Positions 21,320 to 34,194 are shown, numbered from the stretch's first letter. The stretch is DNA of 64,000 nucleotides from an uncultured Granulosicoccaceae bacterium (GCA_938041955.1 CALISD010000016.1:26230-90229); one strand, 5' to 3'. The notes: generated from the sequence alone by a model not told the origin. A program made the numbers and translations.

Positions 21320-22672
21320 GTGTCATCTGACACGATAGCAGCAATTGCTACGGCATCCGGCAAGGGTGCCATTGGCATTGTTAAGATCAGCGGCTCTAAA
21401 TCACACGACATCGCAAAGCTGATCACAGGTCAAAACCTATCACCCAGACTGGCGTGCTACACCCCATTTTATAATGCCGATGGTCTTACGATTGATCACG
21501 GCATAGCACTGTTTTTCAAAGGCCCTGATTCGTATACAGGGGAAGATGTGCTTGAGCTACAGTCGCATGGCAATCATGTGCTGCTTGATCAATTGCTTGA
21601 AGTAGCGACCCATGCAGGGGTACGGTCAGCACGGCCAGGGGAATTCACCGAGCGCGCTTTTCTAAACGATAAAATGGATCTTACGCAGGCAGAAGCGGTC
21701 AGCGATTTGATTCAGGCCAGCACTGCAGATGCCGCCAGTGCTGCGGTAAGATCGCTCCAGGGTGAGTTTTCGAAACAGGTATCTGACATACTCGAACAAC
21801 TTCTAAATTGCCGTGTCTATGTTGAATCTGCCCTCGACTTTGCAGAGGAGGAGATCGATTTCTTAAAAGACAGTGATCTGGCAGATCGCTTTGCACGTCT
21901 GGATAGCAGCGTCACTCAATTACTTGCCAGAAGTCAGGAAGGCATATTGCTCAGAGACGGCATCAGTATTGTTATTGCTGGTTTGCCCAATGTGGGTAAG
22001 TCGAGTTTATTAAATCGATTGACTGGCGAGGACACGGCGATTGTCACTGACATTGCTGGTACCACACGCGATGTATTAAAAGAAGAAATCAATATTGATG
22101 GGTTGCCGATCCACATCATTGATACAGCCGGTTTGCGAAAAAGTGATGACCCGATAGAACAGGAAGGTATGCGCCGCGCACGAGCGCAAATTGATCAGGC
22201 AGATAGAATCCTCTTTATTGTTCAGGCGGGGGAATATCAACACGATCACTACACAGCGGAAGATGAGTCACTGCTGAATGAGTTACCCAGCCATATTCCA
22301 GTCAGCATTGTGATCAATAAAGCTGACTTGATGCATGACACCGCGAAAGAATCTACGTACCAAGATTCAATTCTGGTCTCTGCCAGAACGGGTCAGGGAA
22401 TAGAACACCTGAAGGATCATTTAAAACAATGCGCTGGATTTGAAAAAACACCCGAGGGCGCGTTAATGGCGCGTCGTCGGCATATCACTGCATTGAATAA
22501 CCTTCAGCTTCACATCCAAATGGCACATCAAAGTCTGGTTAATCAAAGTGCAGGGGAAATTGCTGCTGAGGAATTGCGATTGGCTCAGGACCAGATTAAT
22601 TTGATTACCGGAGAATTTACCAGTGATGATTTATTGGGTGAGATCTTTTCCCGGTTTTGTATTGGAAAATAA
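21320..22672 (+). CDS. mnmE: tRNA modification GTPase MnmE
   Basis: DTIAAIATASGKGAIGIVKISG; GLPNVGKSSLLNRL; C-terminal LGEIFSRFCIGK; GTG start. Confidence 0.97.
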   Translation: MSSDTIAAIATASGKGAIGIVKISGSKSHDIAKLITGQNLSPRLACYTPFYNADGLTIDHGIALFFKGPDSYTGEDVLELQSHGNHVLLDQLLEVATHAGVRSARPGEFTERAFLNDKMDLTQAEAVSDLIQASTADAASAAVRSLQGEFSKQVSDILEQLLNCRVYVESALDFAEEEIDFLKDSDLADRFARLDSSVTQLLARSQEGILLRDGISIVIAGLPNVGKSSLLNRLTGEDTAIVTDIAGTTRDVLKEEINIDGLPIHIIDTAGLRKSDDPIEQEGMRRARAQIDQADRILFIVQAGEYQHDHYTAEDESLLNELPSHIPVSIVINKADLMHDTAKESTYQDSILVSARTGQGIEHLKDHLKQCAGFEKTPEGALMARRRHITALNNLQLHIQMAHQSLVNQSAGEIAAEELRLAQDQINLITGEFTSDDLLGEIFSRFCIGK

Positions 22673-22879
22673 TCTCAGGGTTAGGGAAAACCTATCGCTT
22701 ACCGTAGTTGCCATTTATACGGTATCAGCAGCTTTTTGAATACACTGGTAAATGTAGCGATATAAGTATTTAAGTACAGTGGAGATCATACCTCCTGGGC
22801 CTGATTGTTCTTAAACTCGTTGGGCTGTGAATATAGCTGGTGTTTTTAAAAGAATACTGTCGCGATAAAATCAGGCCTG

Positions 22880-23875
22880 TTGTATTGCGGTGACCAGGGC
22901 ATGAGAGCCGGGTCATCCCGGAGGAAAATCATCGAAAATATAAATGAACAAACCGAACTGCCACCCATTTTCGTTGTTGGGTGCCCGCGATCCGGAACCA
23001 CAATGATGGCCGAGTTGCTGGCAGATACGGCGTGGGGCGCGCCGTTTGAAACACACTTCATTATCAAGCATATGAGAAAGCTTTCCGGCGCTTTGGATTT
23101 GTCTTCTCGCGAAAAATTTATACAGGTAGTAAAGGCCATTCTGCGTGAGCGCACAATGTTGCAAATTAACATAGATATTGATCTGAATGCTTTTTATGAA
23201 AGCCTTGATCAACACGATTATGCTCACGTAGTGGATCAACTTATTAGAAGAAAAAGGGCAGAGCAGGGTTTTAAATCGTGGGGTGACAAAACACCGCTGT
23301 ACGTGAAACATCTGCAAGAACTTCATCAATTGTTTCCAAAAGCGAAGTTTATTCTGATGGTGAGGGACGGTCGCGATGTCGCGCTCTCTCTGCTGGAGAA
23401 AGAATGGGGGCCGGTCAATATATTTTCCTGCGCTGAGCTTTGGAAGGAGTGTTACAAAAATACAGAGATAGTTGAAGCGCTTGAAAATAAACAACTACTG
23501 CTTACTGTCTGCTACGAAGATGTTCTAAAATCGCCCGAGGCATCGATGGAAAGGGTATTCAATTTTATAGGTGCGTCTGTAGATCAACATAAAATATCGC
23601 TCGTCGCTAATCATGTGCGCAGAAGTAACTTTAACAAGTGGCGCACTGCAATGACCTCAAAGCAAATAACCACTTTTGAAAGTGTGGCAGCGACATCATT
23701 GATACGCCTTGGTTACGACGCGTCTCACGAAGAAGGCAGTCTTCCACCATTGATGGAAAAACTCTTTCGCATCGACTCTGCTTTCAAAGGATGCTGGCAA
23801 TTGTTCAAGCTTAATGTGATAGACGAAATATTAATTCGCCTTGGCAAGAAAGAACCCTTCGGCGACCCGAACTGA
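22880..23875 (+). CDS. Sulfotransferase family protein
   Basis: PPIFVVGCPRSGTTMMAELL (5'-PSB loop) and KAKFILMVRDGRDVALSLL (3'-PB motif). Confidence 0.8.
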   Translation: MYCGDQGMRAGSSRRKIIENINEQTELPPIFVVGCPRSGTTMMAELLADTAWGAPFETHFIIKHMRKLSGALDLSSREKFIQVVKAILRERTMLQINIDIDLNAFYESLDQHDYAHVVDQLIRRKRAEQGFKSWGDKTPLYVKHLQELHQLFPKAKFILMVRDGRDVALSLLEKEWGPVNIFSCAELWKECYKNTEIVEALENKQLLLTVCYEDVLKSPEASMERVFNFIGASVDQHKISLVANHVRRSNFNKWRTAMTSKQITTFESVAATSLIRLGYDASHEEGSLPPLMEKLFRIDSAFKGCWQLFKLNVIDEILIRLGKKEPFGDPN

Positions 23876-24201
23876 TCATGTGATCGCAACGTTGCGATTG
23901 GGTACACCCGTAAACTATTTCAGTGGCGAACTAACCGGAAGTATCGGATCAATTGAATCGATGTTCGACTCTTTAAAGTTGGTTCGGAAAGTCGCGACCG
24001 TGTCGTGCAGATTACTCATGGTACACAGTAAAATTACGGGTGATCCGTTGTGAAGAAATGCAAATAATCTGTTTAATATCAGTAACCTATTCGTAAATAT
24101 CTGCAACTAAAATGTGAGCATAGCCATAAATGAACTACCATGAGTGTGGCTGAAACAGTTCTATCTAGTACTGTATGCTCATCTAGATTAAGGAGATTAT
24201 T

Positions 24202-24468
24202 ATGGATCCGGTTGGACTTATTATTTGGTTGGTTTTAGGTGCCGTCGCTGGTTGGTTGGCAGGTATGATCATGAAAACAGGTAGCGGGAGCGTTGTGACC
24301 AACATCATAGTCGGGATTATCGGCGCTTTTCTGGGCGGCTGGCTTGCCAGTATGCTCGGTTTTGCATCAGCTACAGGCGGCTTTTCGATCGCTTCAATAG
24401 TGACGGCGGTTATCGGTGCCTGTGTGTTGTTATTTGTTCTTGGTTTGATCCAGAAAGGCAGAACCTAA
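24202..24468 (+). CDS. GlsB/YeaQ/YmgE family stress-response membrane protein
   Basis: 88 aa Gly-rich membrane protein: IIWLVLGAVAGWLAGMIMKTGSG...IIVGIIGAFLGGWL. Confidence 0.88.
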   Translation: MDPVGLIIWLVLGAVAGWLAGMIMKTGSGSVVTNIIVGIIGAFLGGWLASMLGFASATGGFSIASIVTAVIGACVLLFVLGLIQKGRT

Positions 24469-24539
24469 AACCGCGTCGTTTTTGTACCGAAGTATATAAG
24501 CAAGAAGTTATAGTTGCGATTAGTTGTAATGTAGTAGGA

Positions 24540-24565
24540 GGGGCGCTATCGGCGCCCCTTTTTTA
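24540..24565 (+). terminator. Rho-independent terminator after YeaQ-like gene
   Basis: GGGGCGC-TATCG-GCGCCCC followed by TTTTTT. Confidence 0.85.
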
Positions 24566-25158
24566 TTGTTGAATTCGCTGCACTGAAGGCTGAGAAACGC
24601 AGTCGACTCAAACACAGTATGCTACTCACTCTCGGGGTTTCCGAGAGTACACGGTATCGATCACTCACGTCGTTGTTCACAAAAGTCCAAAAGTGCCGCA
24701 CGAGTATTTCAACGGTAAGAAGGCGGGACAGAGACGCACATAGCTGGTTTCTTCAAACTCACAGTGGCTAGCGCAACGCTATGGTTCAATTTCAAGCTGC
24801 TCCGGCACTTAATCTTTTAAGCGCCAGTATTACCGGAGCCAGCTAACTGGGTTCTTGCTGAGCGTAATTATGCAAATGCGAGGGCAGAAATAAGGCTAAC
24901 TTCAAGTTGTGTGGTGAGTTGGGTGTATCATACAAGCAGGCGACTACTTCCCTGTGCCGGCATCACGTGTTCCCCGTTACATAAAATGGGGGTCAGCGAG
25001 CCATGCAGGAAGATGGCCGGCGAAATTATCTGCTTGATTGTCTTTACTGGTGATCGATGCACGTTGTCGTACGCGACTTGTAACTATAATTGCTGAGTTA
25101 GAAATCAGTATTTCTATGCCACAGCAAAAATGCAATGTAATAGATTTTCGGCTTACTC

Positions 25159-27057
25159 ATGAATAATCAATTTAACTACGATGTCATCGTTGTCGGCGGT
25201 GGCCATGCAGGCACCGAGGCGGCATTGGCAGCCAGTCGCGCTGGTGCACGAACTCTTTTGCTTACCCACAACATAGAAACCATTGGTCAGATGAGCTGCA
25301 ATCCTGCTATTGGCGGGATTGGCAAAGGTCATCTGGTGAAAGAAATTGATGCGCTCGGCGGAGTGATGGCACAAGCGGCCGATCATGCCGGTATCCACAT
25401 TCGAACTTTGAACGCGCGTAAAGGGCCAGCGGTGCAAGCCACGCGAGCCCAGTCTGACCGTGCGTTGTATAAAGCGTTCATCAGGCGCGTGGTAGAGAAT
25501 CAGCCCGATCTGCATATTTTTCAGCAATCGGTAGACGATTTGATTGTTAATTCTGATCGTTGTGAGGGTGTGGTCACTCAAACAGGTTTGCGTTTTACAG
25601 CGCAACGCGTGGTGCTTACAGTCGGGACTTTTCTCGGTGGCAAAATTCATATTGGCGATGTCCAGGAAGCCGGAGGCAGAGCCGGGGATATGCCTTCTAA
25701 TGCCTTGGCCCTGCGTTTGCGTGATCTGCCCTTTAGAGTGGCGCGGCTAAAAACCGGAACACCACCAAGAATTGATGGCCGCTCGATTGATTACTCTCAG
25801 CTTGAAGCACAGCCAGGTGACACACCACGGCCGGTGTTTTCGTATCTTGGATGTGAAGAGGATCACCCTGAACAAGTGCATTGTCATATCACTCATACCA
25901 ATGAAGCGACGCATGAAATAATTCGTTCTAATCTTGAACGTTCGGCGATGTATTCAGGGAATATTGAAGGTGTAGGGCCACGCTACTGCCCGTCTATAGA
26001 AGACAAGGTAGTGCGATTTGCAGATAAATCGTCGCACCAGATCTTTATAGAACCTGAAGGCTTAAATACCCACGAGGTCTACCCGAATGGAATATCTACC
26101 AGTTTGCCTTTTGAAGTGCAGCTTGATTATGTGCATAGCATAAAGGGTTTTGAGAGCGCTCACATCACGCGTGCAGGTTATGCAATTGAGTATGATTTTT
26201 TTGATCCGCGCGATTTGCATGACTCTCTTGAAACCAAATTCATTCAGGGTTTGTATTTTGCCGGCCAGATTAACGGCACCACTGGTTACGAAGAAGCCGC
26301 AGCTCAGGGGTTGATAGCAGGTGTTAATGCTGCGCGCGCGGTGGCAGGGCAGGATGCCTGGTGTCCACGCCGCGATGAAGCCTATATTGGTGTCATGGTG
26401 GATGATCTCATTACACGGGGTACCCTTGAACCTTATCGTATGTTCACCAGCCGGGCTGAATACCGTTTGCTGTTGCGTGAAGACAATGCCGATCTCAGAC
26501 TCACCGAAAAGGGTCGTGAGCTTGGTTTGGTCAATGATGACCGTTGGCAGCGGTTCAATACCAAGCGCGATGCGGTAGAGCAAAGTCGCGATGCGATCGG
26601 TCAATGGTTTGTGCATGCTAGCTCGGATGATGCGCGCCAGATTGAAACAGCGTTCGATGTGAAAGTGCAAAAAGATCAGCCGGCTCTGGATTTGTTGCGC
26701 CGGCCGGAAGTGAATTGCGGTGGCTTGCAAAAACTGTTTCCCGATCGCTTTCCAGTCAGTGATCCTGTTGTGCTGCAACAGCTGGAAACCCAAATTCGCT
26801 ACCAGGGTTATATTGATCGCCAACAGGATGAGATCAATAAACAGTCGCGCTTTGCCCAAACCCTGCTGCCTGCATCATTTGACTATAACGAAGTGTCCGG
26901 CCTGTCGTCGGAGGTGCAGCAAAAGCTTTCTGAACAGCGACCGGATACGGTTGGCCAGGCCTCGCGTATCCCCGGGGTTACTCCGGCGGCCATCTCTTTG
27001 TTGCTGGTGAGTTTGAAAAAGCAGCACTTGCTTGAGCGTGTCGGAAAAATTGCCTGA
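25159..27057 (+). CDS. mnmG: tRNA uridine 5-carboxymethylaminomethyl modification enzyme MnmG
   Basis: [67 protein letters not shown]. Confidence 0.98.
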   Translation: MNNQFNYDVIVVGGGHAGTEAALAASRAGARTLLLTHNIETIGQMSCNPAIGGIGKGHLVKEIDALGGVMAQAADHAGIHIRTLNARKGPAVQATRAQSDRALYKAFIRRVVENQPDLHIFQQSVDDLIVNSDRCEGVVTQTGLRFTAQRVVLTVGTFLGGKIHIGDVQEAGGRAGDMPSNALALRLRDLPFRVARLKTGTPPRIDGRSIDYSQLEAQPGDTPRPVFSYLGCEEDHPEQVHCHITHTNEATHEIIRSNLERSAMYSGNIEGVGPRYCPSIEDKVVRFADKSSHQIFIEPEGLNTHEVYPNGISTSLPFEVQLDYVHSIKGFESAHITRAGYAIEYDFFDPRDLHDSLETKFIQGLYFAGQINGTTGYEEAAAQGLIAGVNAARAVAGQDAWCPRRDEAYIGVMVDDLITRGTLEPYRMFTSRAEYRLLLREDNADLRLTEKGRELGLVNDDRWQRFNTKRDAVEQSRDAIGQWFVHASSDDARQIETAFDVKVQKDQPALDLLRRPEVNCGGLQKLFPDRFPVSDPVVLQQLETQIRYQGYIDRQQDEINKQSRFAQTLLPASFDYNEVSGLSSEVQQKLSEQRPDTVGQASRIPGVTPAAISLLLVSLKKQHLLERVGKIA

Positions 27058-27700
27058 TTCGAGCGCCTACGGTGCGACCACTCCCCGCCTGGCGCTGCGA
27101 GACGGGTTAGAGCGCATGCAAATTCAGCTTAGCGATCAGCAAATTGTGTCGTTGCTGGGTTATGTTCAGCTGCTGGTTAAATGGAACAAGGTAGTGAACT
27201 TGACCGCGGTGCGTGACCCGCTGCAAATGATTCACCGGCACTTGCTCGATTCTTTGTCTATTCTCGAATATATTGATGCGGAGACGCTGATTGATGTCGG
27301 GGCTGGTGCCGGCTTGCCCGGCATTCCACTGGCGATCGCAAACCCTCACGTGAATGTAACCCTGATTGACAGCGTGGCTAAAAAAACCCGTTTCATGCAG
27401 CAAGTCGCCGCGGAATTACGGCTCGCTAATATTACGGCGTTGCATCAGAGAGTAGAGCAGGTCAACTTGCAAAGTGATCTGGTGGTGGCACGTGCGTTTG
27501 CCTCTATCGACAAGCTGGCATTGCTAACCGGTCATCTATTACCGACGGGCGGTAAACTGCTAGCGATGGTCGGACAACTGCCATCTACTGAACAGATTGA
27601 GAAAATTGACGGCTTTTCGTTCGTAAAAGCGGCCAAATTAACGATTCCCGATGAAACCGCCGAGCGCAACATAGTAATATTAGAGCGCGACCTTACCTGA
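27032..27700 (+). CDS. rsmG: 16S rRNA (guanine527-N7)-methyltransferase
   Basis: [44 protein letters not shown]; overlaps the mnmG 3' end. Confidence 0.96.
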   Translation: MSVSEKLPDSSAYGATTPRLALRDGLERMQIQLSDQQIVSLLGYVQLLVKWNKVVNLTAVRDPLQMIHRHLLDSLSILEYIDAETLIDVGAGAGLPGIPLAIANPHVNVTLIDSVAKKTRFMQQVAAELRLANITALHQRVEQVNLQSDLVVARAFASIDKLALLTGHLLPTGGKLLAMVGQLPSTEQIEKIDGFSFVKAAKLTIPDETAERNIVILERDLT

Positions 27701-27785
27701 GGCGTCTTAATTTAGAGTTCTTGCTCTATTAGTTCTTGCTTTATTTAAGTGTCAGGTAATGTGGATCGCAGAACTCGGGAGCTCC

Positions 27786-28724
27786 ATGGCCAAGATCATT
27801 GCAATTGCGAACCAGAAGGGCGGTGTGGGGAAAACCACCACAGCGATCAATCTGTGTGCGGCGTTGGGCGAGACTCAACGACGGGTGCTGCTTATCGATC
27901 TCGATCCGCAGGGTAACGCCACCACTGGTGCGGGTGTGGACAAAAATGCTCACGATCTAACCACCTGTGATGTGCTGCTTTCGACGTGTCAGACAAAAGA
28001 GGCCATTGTCAGCCCGGAGCACGTCAAGTTTGATGTGATGCCGAGCAACGCTGACCTGACGGCTGCTGAAGTACATCTGATGAGCACGGAGGGGCGCGAG
28101 CGTCGATTGGCCGAGGCTCTTACGCAGGTGCAGGAAGATTATGACTATATTTATATTGATTGTCCGCCGGCACTGAATGTACTTACGCTAAATGCGTTTG
28201 TCGCAGCCAATGGGGTTTTGATCCCAATGCAGTGCGAGTACTACGCGCTTGAGGGGCTCTCTTCATTGCTGCAAACAATTAAACAAGTCCAGGGCTCAGT
28301 GAATCCACAACTGGCTATCGAAGGTATCTTGCGAACCATGTTTGACGGCCGAAATAAGCTTGGGCATGAAGTGTCTAATCAATTAATAGAACATTTTGAA
28401 TCGCGTGTTTACCGCACGATTATTCCGAGAAATATCAGGCTTGCTGAAGCGCCGAGCTTTGGCCAGCCGATTGTCTATTACGATAAATCATCTCGTGGGT
28501 CGATTGCTTATCTGGCGCTGGCAGGTGAGATTATTCGTCGTGAAATGGCTACCGCCTCGGCCCGGAACGCAGCCCAGACTGCATCCCGGGACGAGGCCTC
28601 GCAGAGCGTGGAAGCATCCACTGATGATAACAAGAACAGCGCAGAGTCAGTGCCATCGGATACTGCCGGGCGCGGTGACAAACCGGTAGAGTCATCTTCG
28701 CAAGAAGCGCCAACAGTGTCGTAG
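27786..28724 (+). CDS. parA: Chromosome partitioning ATPase ParA/Soj
   Basis: MAKIIAIANQKGGVGKTTTAINLCAAL; LLIDLDPQGNATTG; C-terminal disordered Ser/Ala/Glu-rich tail. Confidence 0.96.
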   Translation: MAKIIAIANQKGGVGKTTTAINLCAALGETQRRVLLIDLDPQGNATTGAGVDKNAHDLTTCDVLLSTCQTKEAIVSPEHVKFDVMPSNADLTAAEVHLMSTEGRERRLAEALTQVQEDYDYIYIDCPPALNVLTLNAFVAANGVLIPMQCEYYALEGLSSLLQTIKQVQGSVNPQLAIEGILRTMFDGRNKLGHEVSNQLIEHFESRVYRTIIPRNIRLAEAPSFGQPIVYYDKSSRGSIAYLALAGEIIRREMATASARNAAQTASRDEASQSVEASTDDNKNSAESVPSDTAGRGDKPVESSSQEAPTVS

Positions 28725-28771
28725 TTATTTTGAATTTTGTATTACGGTTAAGCGCAGGGTAGAAAGAACAA

Positions 28772-29749
28772 GTGTCGACAGCAAAAAAAAGCGGTTTAGG
28801 TCGAGGTCTTGGAGCATTGCTTCAGGGCATAGATATCGCTGCGCCGGTAAGTCCGGCTGATGATGAGGCTAAGACTGCGAGGGATGTGGCTAAACCTGCC
28901 GCTCCGGCAGTTCGCAGAGCAACCGAACCCGCCGATTCGGCCATAGCCGAAGGCACAGCCACTGGCGAGGGGTCGGTGAGAGATATTCCGGTTGAAGCAA
29001 TCACCCGGGGTATTTATCAGCCACGCGTCCACTTTGATCCCGAAGCACTGCAGGAATTGGCTGACTCAATTACCGCGCAAGGATTAATACAACCGATACT
29101 TCTGCGTCGTCGTGGCGGTGGTTTTGAGTTGATTGCAGGGGAGCGACGCTGGCGTGCGGCGCAACTTGCCGGCCTGAAAACTATTCCGGCAATTGTTCGT
29201 GAAATGGATGACACCGCAGTGGCGGCCGTGACCCTGATCGAAAACATTCAGCGCGAGGATCTGAACCCTCTGGAAGAGGCGCGCGCGCTTTATCGATTAA
29301 AAAACGAATTCAGCATGACTGATCTCTCTGTTGCCGAGGCCGTGGGTCGCTCGCGAGCCGCCGTATCAAATCTGATCCGACTGCTGGATCTTGATGAGCG
29401 GGTCTCTGACATGCTTGCCACTGGCAAGATAGAAATGGGTCACGCACGGGCACTGTTGACACTGGCGGCCGATGAGCAGCATACGATCGCCATGAAAGTG
29501 TATGCAGAAGGATTAAGTGTTCGAGCAACTGAGGCATTGGCTCGGGGTGGAGCTGCGCCGAAAAAGCAAAAAAGTGGCAAGGCCACCAGGAAGCCACAGG
29601 ATGGACACATTAAGGCGCTCGAGTTGCAGCTATCAGAGAAGCTTGGTGCTGGTGTGTCGATCGAACATTCAAGCGGTGGCAAAGGCAGCATTACCATTAG
29701 TTATAGTTCGCTAGACGAGCTGGATGGCATCTTGTCTCACATCAACTAG
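28772..29749 (+). CDS. parB: Chromosome partitioning protein ParB
   Basis: KSGLGRGLGALLQG; GIYQPRVHFDPEALQELADSI; GERRWRAAQLAGL; ENIQREDLNPLEEA. Confidence 0.96.
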   Translation: MSTAKKSGLGRGLGALLQGIDIAAPVSPADDEAKTARDVAKPAAPAVRRATEPADSAIAEGTATGEGSVRDIPVEAITRGIYQPRVHFDPEALQELADSITAQGLIQPILLRRRGGGFELIAGERRWRAAQLAGLKTIPAIVREMDDTAVAAVTLIENIQREDLNPLEEARALYRLKNEFSMTDLSVAEAVGRSRAAVSNLIRLLDLDERVSDMLATGKIEMGHARALLTLAADEQHTIAMKVYAEGLSVRATEALARGGAAPKKQKSGKATRKPQDGHIKALELQLSEKLGAGVSIEHSSGGKGSITISYSSLDELDGILSHIN

Positions 29750-29855
29750 GATCACTTCAACAGGCACCAAATTGCTAGCTTGTCGGGCGCAGCCAAATAA
29801 GTGAGGCTTAAGTGTTAAGTCTAACCATACCGTGCAGAGAATATTTTTCTGATCC

Positions 29856-29885
29856 TTGACCCTTGGATACTTCCGCCCGTATACT
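29856..29885 (+). promoter_or_regulatory. Candidate sigma70 promoter of the atp operon
   Basis: TTGACC - 18 nt - TATACT upstream of atpI. Confidence 0.6.
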
Positions 29886-29947
29886 TCGCCGCGTCAAACA
29901 GTCTTGTTTTTGCGCTCGACGGAACGCCATTTGTAGCCTATAAATAA

Positions 29948-30355
29948 TTGGATATGCGCTCCATGGCTGTGCGATCACCACATATTTTTATCGTTCGACG
30001 ACTTCTGCTAACGCAGTTGGCTATATCGATATTTTTTCCTCTCGCGTTTCTACCGTTTGGAATGAACGCTGCATGGTCCGCATTAGCTGGCGGGTTTGCG
30101 AGTTTTATCCCGAATGCCTATTTCGCTTACAGGACTTTTCAGTACAGCGGCGCCAGGGCGGTGAACGCAATTGCGCGGTCGATGTTTGCAGGAGAGATTG
30201 GCAAGTTAGCTTTGATGGCACTGATTTTTATAGTGCTTTTTAAATATCAGAAAACGCTGAATCACGGAGCATTGTTCAGCGGTTTCATAGTGGTTCAATT
30301 GTCAGTTTGGTTAACCCCGCTGCTGTCGAACCGAAAACCAAATTCTAGCATTTGA
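29948..30355 (+). CDS. atpI: ATP synthase subunit I
   Basis: Multi-TM 135 aa protein immediately upstream of atpB; GGFASFIPNAYFAYRTF motif. Confidence 0.88.
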   Translation: MDMRSMAVRSPHIFIVRRLLLTQLAISIFFPLAFLPFGMNAAWSALAGGFASFIPNAYFAYRTFQYSGARAVNAIARSMFAGEIGKLALMALIFIVLFKYQKTLNHGALFSGFIVVQLSVWLTPLLSNRKPNSSI

Positions 30356-30361
30356 AATTAG

Positions 30362-31225
<864 letters not shown>

Positions 31226-31249
31226 TTTCTTCCAACCAACACATTTTAA

Positions 31250-31528
<279 letters not shown>

Positions 31529-31567
31529 GCAATATCTTTAACCACAGATTGACCCGGAGATAAGCAA

Positions 31568-32038
31568 ATGACAATTAACGCTACGTTACTGGGCCAGGCC
31601 ATATCGTTTTTCTTTTTCGTTATGTTTTGCATGAAGTTCGTTTGGCCACCATTGATTGGTGCTCTGCGCGAACGACAGGCGACTATTGCGGAAGGTTTGG
31701 CAGCTGCTGAGCAAGGTGCTCAGGCGCAAGAAATTGCACAGGCAGAGGCAGACAAGATGGTGGCTGAAGCCAAAACACAGGCATCGGAAATCGTTTCGCA
31801 GGCACAGCGTCGGCACAACGAGATCGTCGATGAAGCCAAGCAGAATGCCGTTGTCGAAAGCGATCGCATTAAAGTGACTGCTCAGGCCGAGATGGACCAG
31901 GAAGTTGTGAGTGCGCGTGAAGCGTTGCGCAAGCAAGTGTCCGGTGTTGCCGTCGCCGGTGCAGAGAAAATTCTGCAGCGCGAAGTAGATGCCAAAGCAC
32001 ACAACGCCATTCTTGACGACCTGATTGCGAAGATCTAA
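31568..32038 (+). CDS. atpF: F0F1 ATP synthase subunit b
   Basis: [37 protein letters not shown]. Confidence 0.97.
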   Translation: MTINATLLGQAISFFFFVMFCMKFVWPPLIGALRERQATIAEGLAAAEQGAQAQEIAQAEADKMVAEAKTQASEIVSQAQRRHNEIVDEAKQNAVVESDRIKVTAQAEMDQEVVSAREALRKQVSGVAVAGAEKILQREVDAKAHNAILDDLIAKI

Positions 32039-32040
32039 CC

Positions 32041-32577
32041 ATGTCTGAAAACGTCACCGCAGCGCGGCCTTACGCTAAGGCCATATTTGAACTCGCTAAG
32101 AAAAGCGGCAACTACGGCGATTGGTCCGAACGACTGGTGTTTTTAAACGCCGTGGTGGTTGAACCAAACGTTGCAGCAGCGCTTGATAATCCTTCCAGCA
32201 CGGCAAGTGACCGCGCTGCATTAGTAGAGAAAATTGCCGGTGATCGTTTAGATGCCGAGAGTGTCAACATGGTGCGCTTACTGGCAGAAAATAATCGCCT
32301 GCCATTGATGGGCGACATTGGTGAGATATACGAGACACTTCGCGCTGACGAAGAGGGCGTTCTCGAAGCCAGTGTGGTTTCCGCGATGGCGCTTGATGAT
32401 ACCTACAGAGCAAAGCTTGCCGAAGCTCTGCAGCGTAAGTTCAACAAGAAAATTAATATTGTCGAATCCGTAGATGTGTCCCTCATAGGTGGGGCCATCA
32501 TTCGCGCCGGAGATGTCGTGATAGACGGGTCGATCAAAGGTCGCCTGGCTCAGCTCAACAGTAGCTTAAGCGCCTAG
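32041..32577 (+). CDS. atpH: F0F1 ATP synthase subunit delta
   Basis: ARPYAKAIFELAKKSGNYGDWSERL; position in operon. Confidence 0.97.
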   Translation: MSENVTAARPYAKAIFELAKKSGNYGDWSERLVFLNAVVVEPNVAAALDNPSSTASDRAALVEKIAGDRLDAESVNMVRLLAENNRLPLMGDIGEIYETLRADEEGVLEASVVSAMALDDTYRAKLAEALQRKFNKKINIVESVDVSLIGGAIIRAGDVVIDGSIKGRLAQLNSSLSA

Positions 32578-32617
32578 ATAGCCTGCGCGCGTACAGAATT
32601 TATTTAGAGGACACCAC

Positions 32618-34165
32618 ATGCAACTCAACCCATCTGAAATCAGCGAGCTGATCAAAGAGCGCATCGGTAACTTCGAGGCGTCTGCTGAAGCACGCACCGA
32701 AGGCACTATCGTTAGTTTGAGCGATGGTATTGCGCGTATTCACGGTCTGAATGACGCGATGTCAGGCGAGATGATCGAATTCCCTGGCGACACTTATGGA
32801 CTGGCTTTGAACCTTGAGCGCGACTCTGTCGGCGCCGTGGTTTTAGGTAGTTACGGTCACCTTAAAGAAGGCGACAAGGTTCGCTGTACCGGCAAAATTC
32901 TGGAAGTGCCCGTCGGGCCCCAGTTGCTTGGTCGTGTAGTGAATGCACTCGGACAACCAATTGATGAAAAAGGCCCGTTGAACACCACGGAGTCTGCTCC
33001 CATCGAGAAGATTGCCCCCGGTGTTTACTGGCGTCAATCAGTTGATCAGCCAGTACAGACTGGTTTGAAATCAATTGATGCGATGGTGCCGGTTGGACGT
33101 GGTCAGCGCGAGTTGATTATTGGTGACCGTCAGACAGGTAAAACAGCCGTTGCGATTGATGCCATCATCAATCAGAAAGACACAGGCGTTAAATGCATAT
33201 ATGTAGCGATCGGTCAGAAGCAGTCGACTATTGCGAACGTGGTATCGAAGCTCGAAGAGCACGGTGCAATGTCAAACACTATCGTGGTTGCAGCCGGTGC
33301 CGCTGAATCCGCTGCGATGAACTTTATCGCACCTTACTCCGGTTGCTCAATGGGCGAGTACTTCCGTGACAACGGTGAAGATGCACTGATTGTTTATGAT
33401 GATCTCACCAAGCAGGCATGGAGCTACCGTCAGGTATCCCTTCTCCTGCGTCGCCCACCGGGTCGTGAAGCTTATCCTGGTGACGTATTTTATCTTCACT
33501 CCCGTTTGCTTGAGCGTGCTGCCAGAGTAAGTGCTGAGTACGTTGAAAAATATACCAACGGCCGTGTAAAAGGTAAGACAGGTTCACTGACTGCACTACC
33601 CATCATTGAAACTCAGGCGGGTGACGTATCAGCTTTCGTACCGACCAACGTAATTTCAATTACCGATGGCCAGATCTTCCTTGAGACAGATCTGTTTAAC
33701 GCTGGTATCCGTCCGGCGATTAACGCCGGTCTTTCGGTATCACGAGTGGGTGGTGCTGCTCAGACCAAGATCATTAAAAAGCTTGGTGGTGGTATTCGAC
33801 TGGCACTTGCGCAGTATCGTGAACTGGCAGCTTTCGCACAGTTCGCCTCTGATCTCGACGAAGTGACCCGTAAGCAATTGGAACGTGGCCAACGCGTGAC
33901 AGAATTGATGAAGCAGAATCAGTATGCGCCACTGTCTGTAGGTGAAATGGCTGTGTCTTTATATGCGGCGAACGAAGGTTATCTCGATAACACTGATGTA
34001 AATCGCATCGTTGAATTCGAACAAGCTATGCATGACCATATTCGCGCAAAACACGGTGCCTTGCTCGATAAAATCAACGAGAAGGGTGACTACAACGATG
34101 AAATCGCCGGTGGATTGAAATCCGCTATAGATGATTTTGTCGCTAATGGCGCTTTTCAGGCTTAA
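32618..34165 (+). CDS. atpA: F0F1 ATP synthase subunit alpha
   Basis: [19 protein letters not shown]; canonical alpha subunit. Confidence 0.99.
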   Translation: MQLNPSEISELIKERIGNFEASAEARTEGTIVSLSDGIARIHGLNDAMSGEMIEFPGDTYGLALNLERDSVGAVVLGSYGHLKEGDKVRCTGKILEVPVGPQLLGRVVNALGQPIDEKGPLNTTESAPIEKIAPGVYWRQSVDQPVQTGLKSIDAMVPVGRGQRELIIGDRQTGKTAVAIDAIINQKDTGVKCIYVAIGQKQSTIANVVSKLEEHGAMSNTIVVAAGAAESAAMNFIAPYSGCSMGEYFRDNGEDALIVYDDLTKQAWSYRQVSLLLRRPPGREAYPGDVFYLHSRLLERAARVSAEYVEKYTNGRVKGKTGSLTALPIIETQAGDVSAFVPTNVISITDGQIFLETDLFNAGIRPAINAGLSVSRVGGAAQTKIIKKLGGGIRLALAQYRELAAFAQFASDLDEVTRKQLERGQRVTELMKQNQYAPLSVGEMAVSLYAANEGYLDNTDVNRIVEFEQAMHDHIRAKHGALLDKINEKGDYNDEIAGGLKSAIDDFVANGAFQA

Positions 34166-34194
34166 GGCACGGGATAAGGCACAGGTAATAGCAG

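Noticed and set aside
22913-23494. 193-aa ORF antisense to the sulfotransferase
   Set aside because: Shadow of a well-supported sulfotransferase frame.
24911-25096. 61-aa ORF upstream of mnmG
   Set aside because: Cys-rich random-looking translation in a structured intergenic region.
26062-26859. 265-aa antisense ORF opposite mnmG
   Set aside because: Fully overlaps the highly conserved mnmG coding frame; no recognisable domain; typical shadow ORF.
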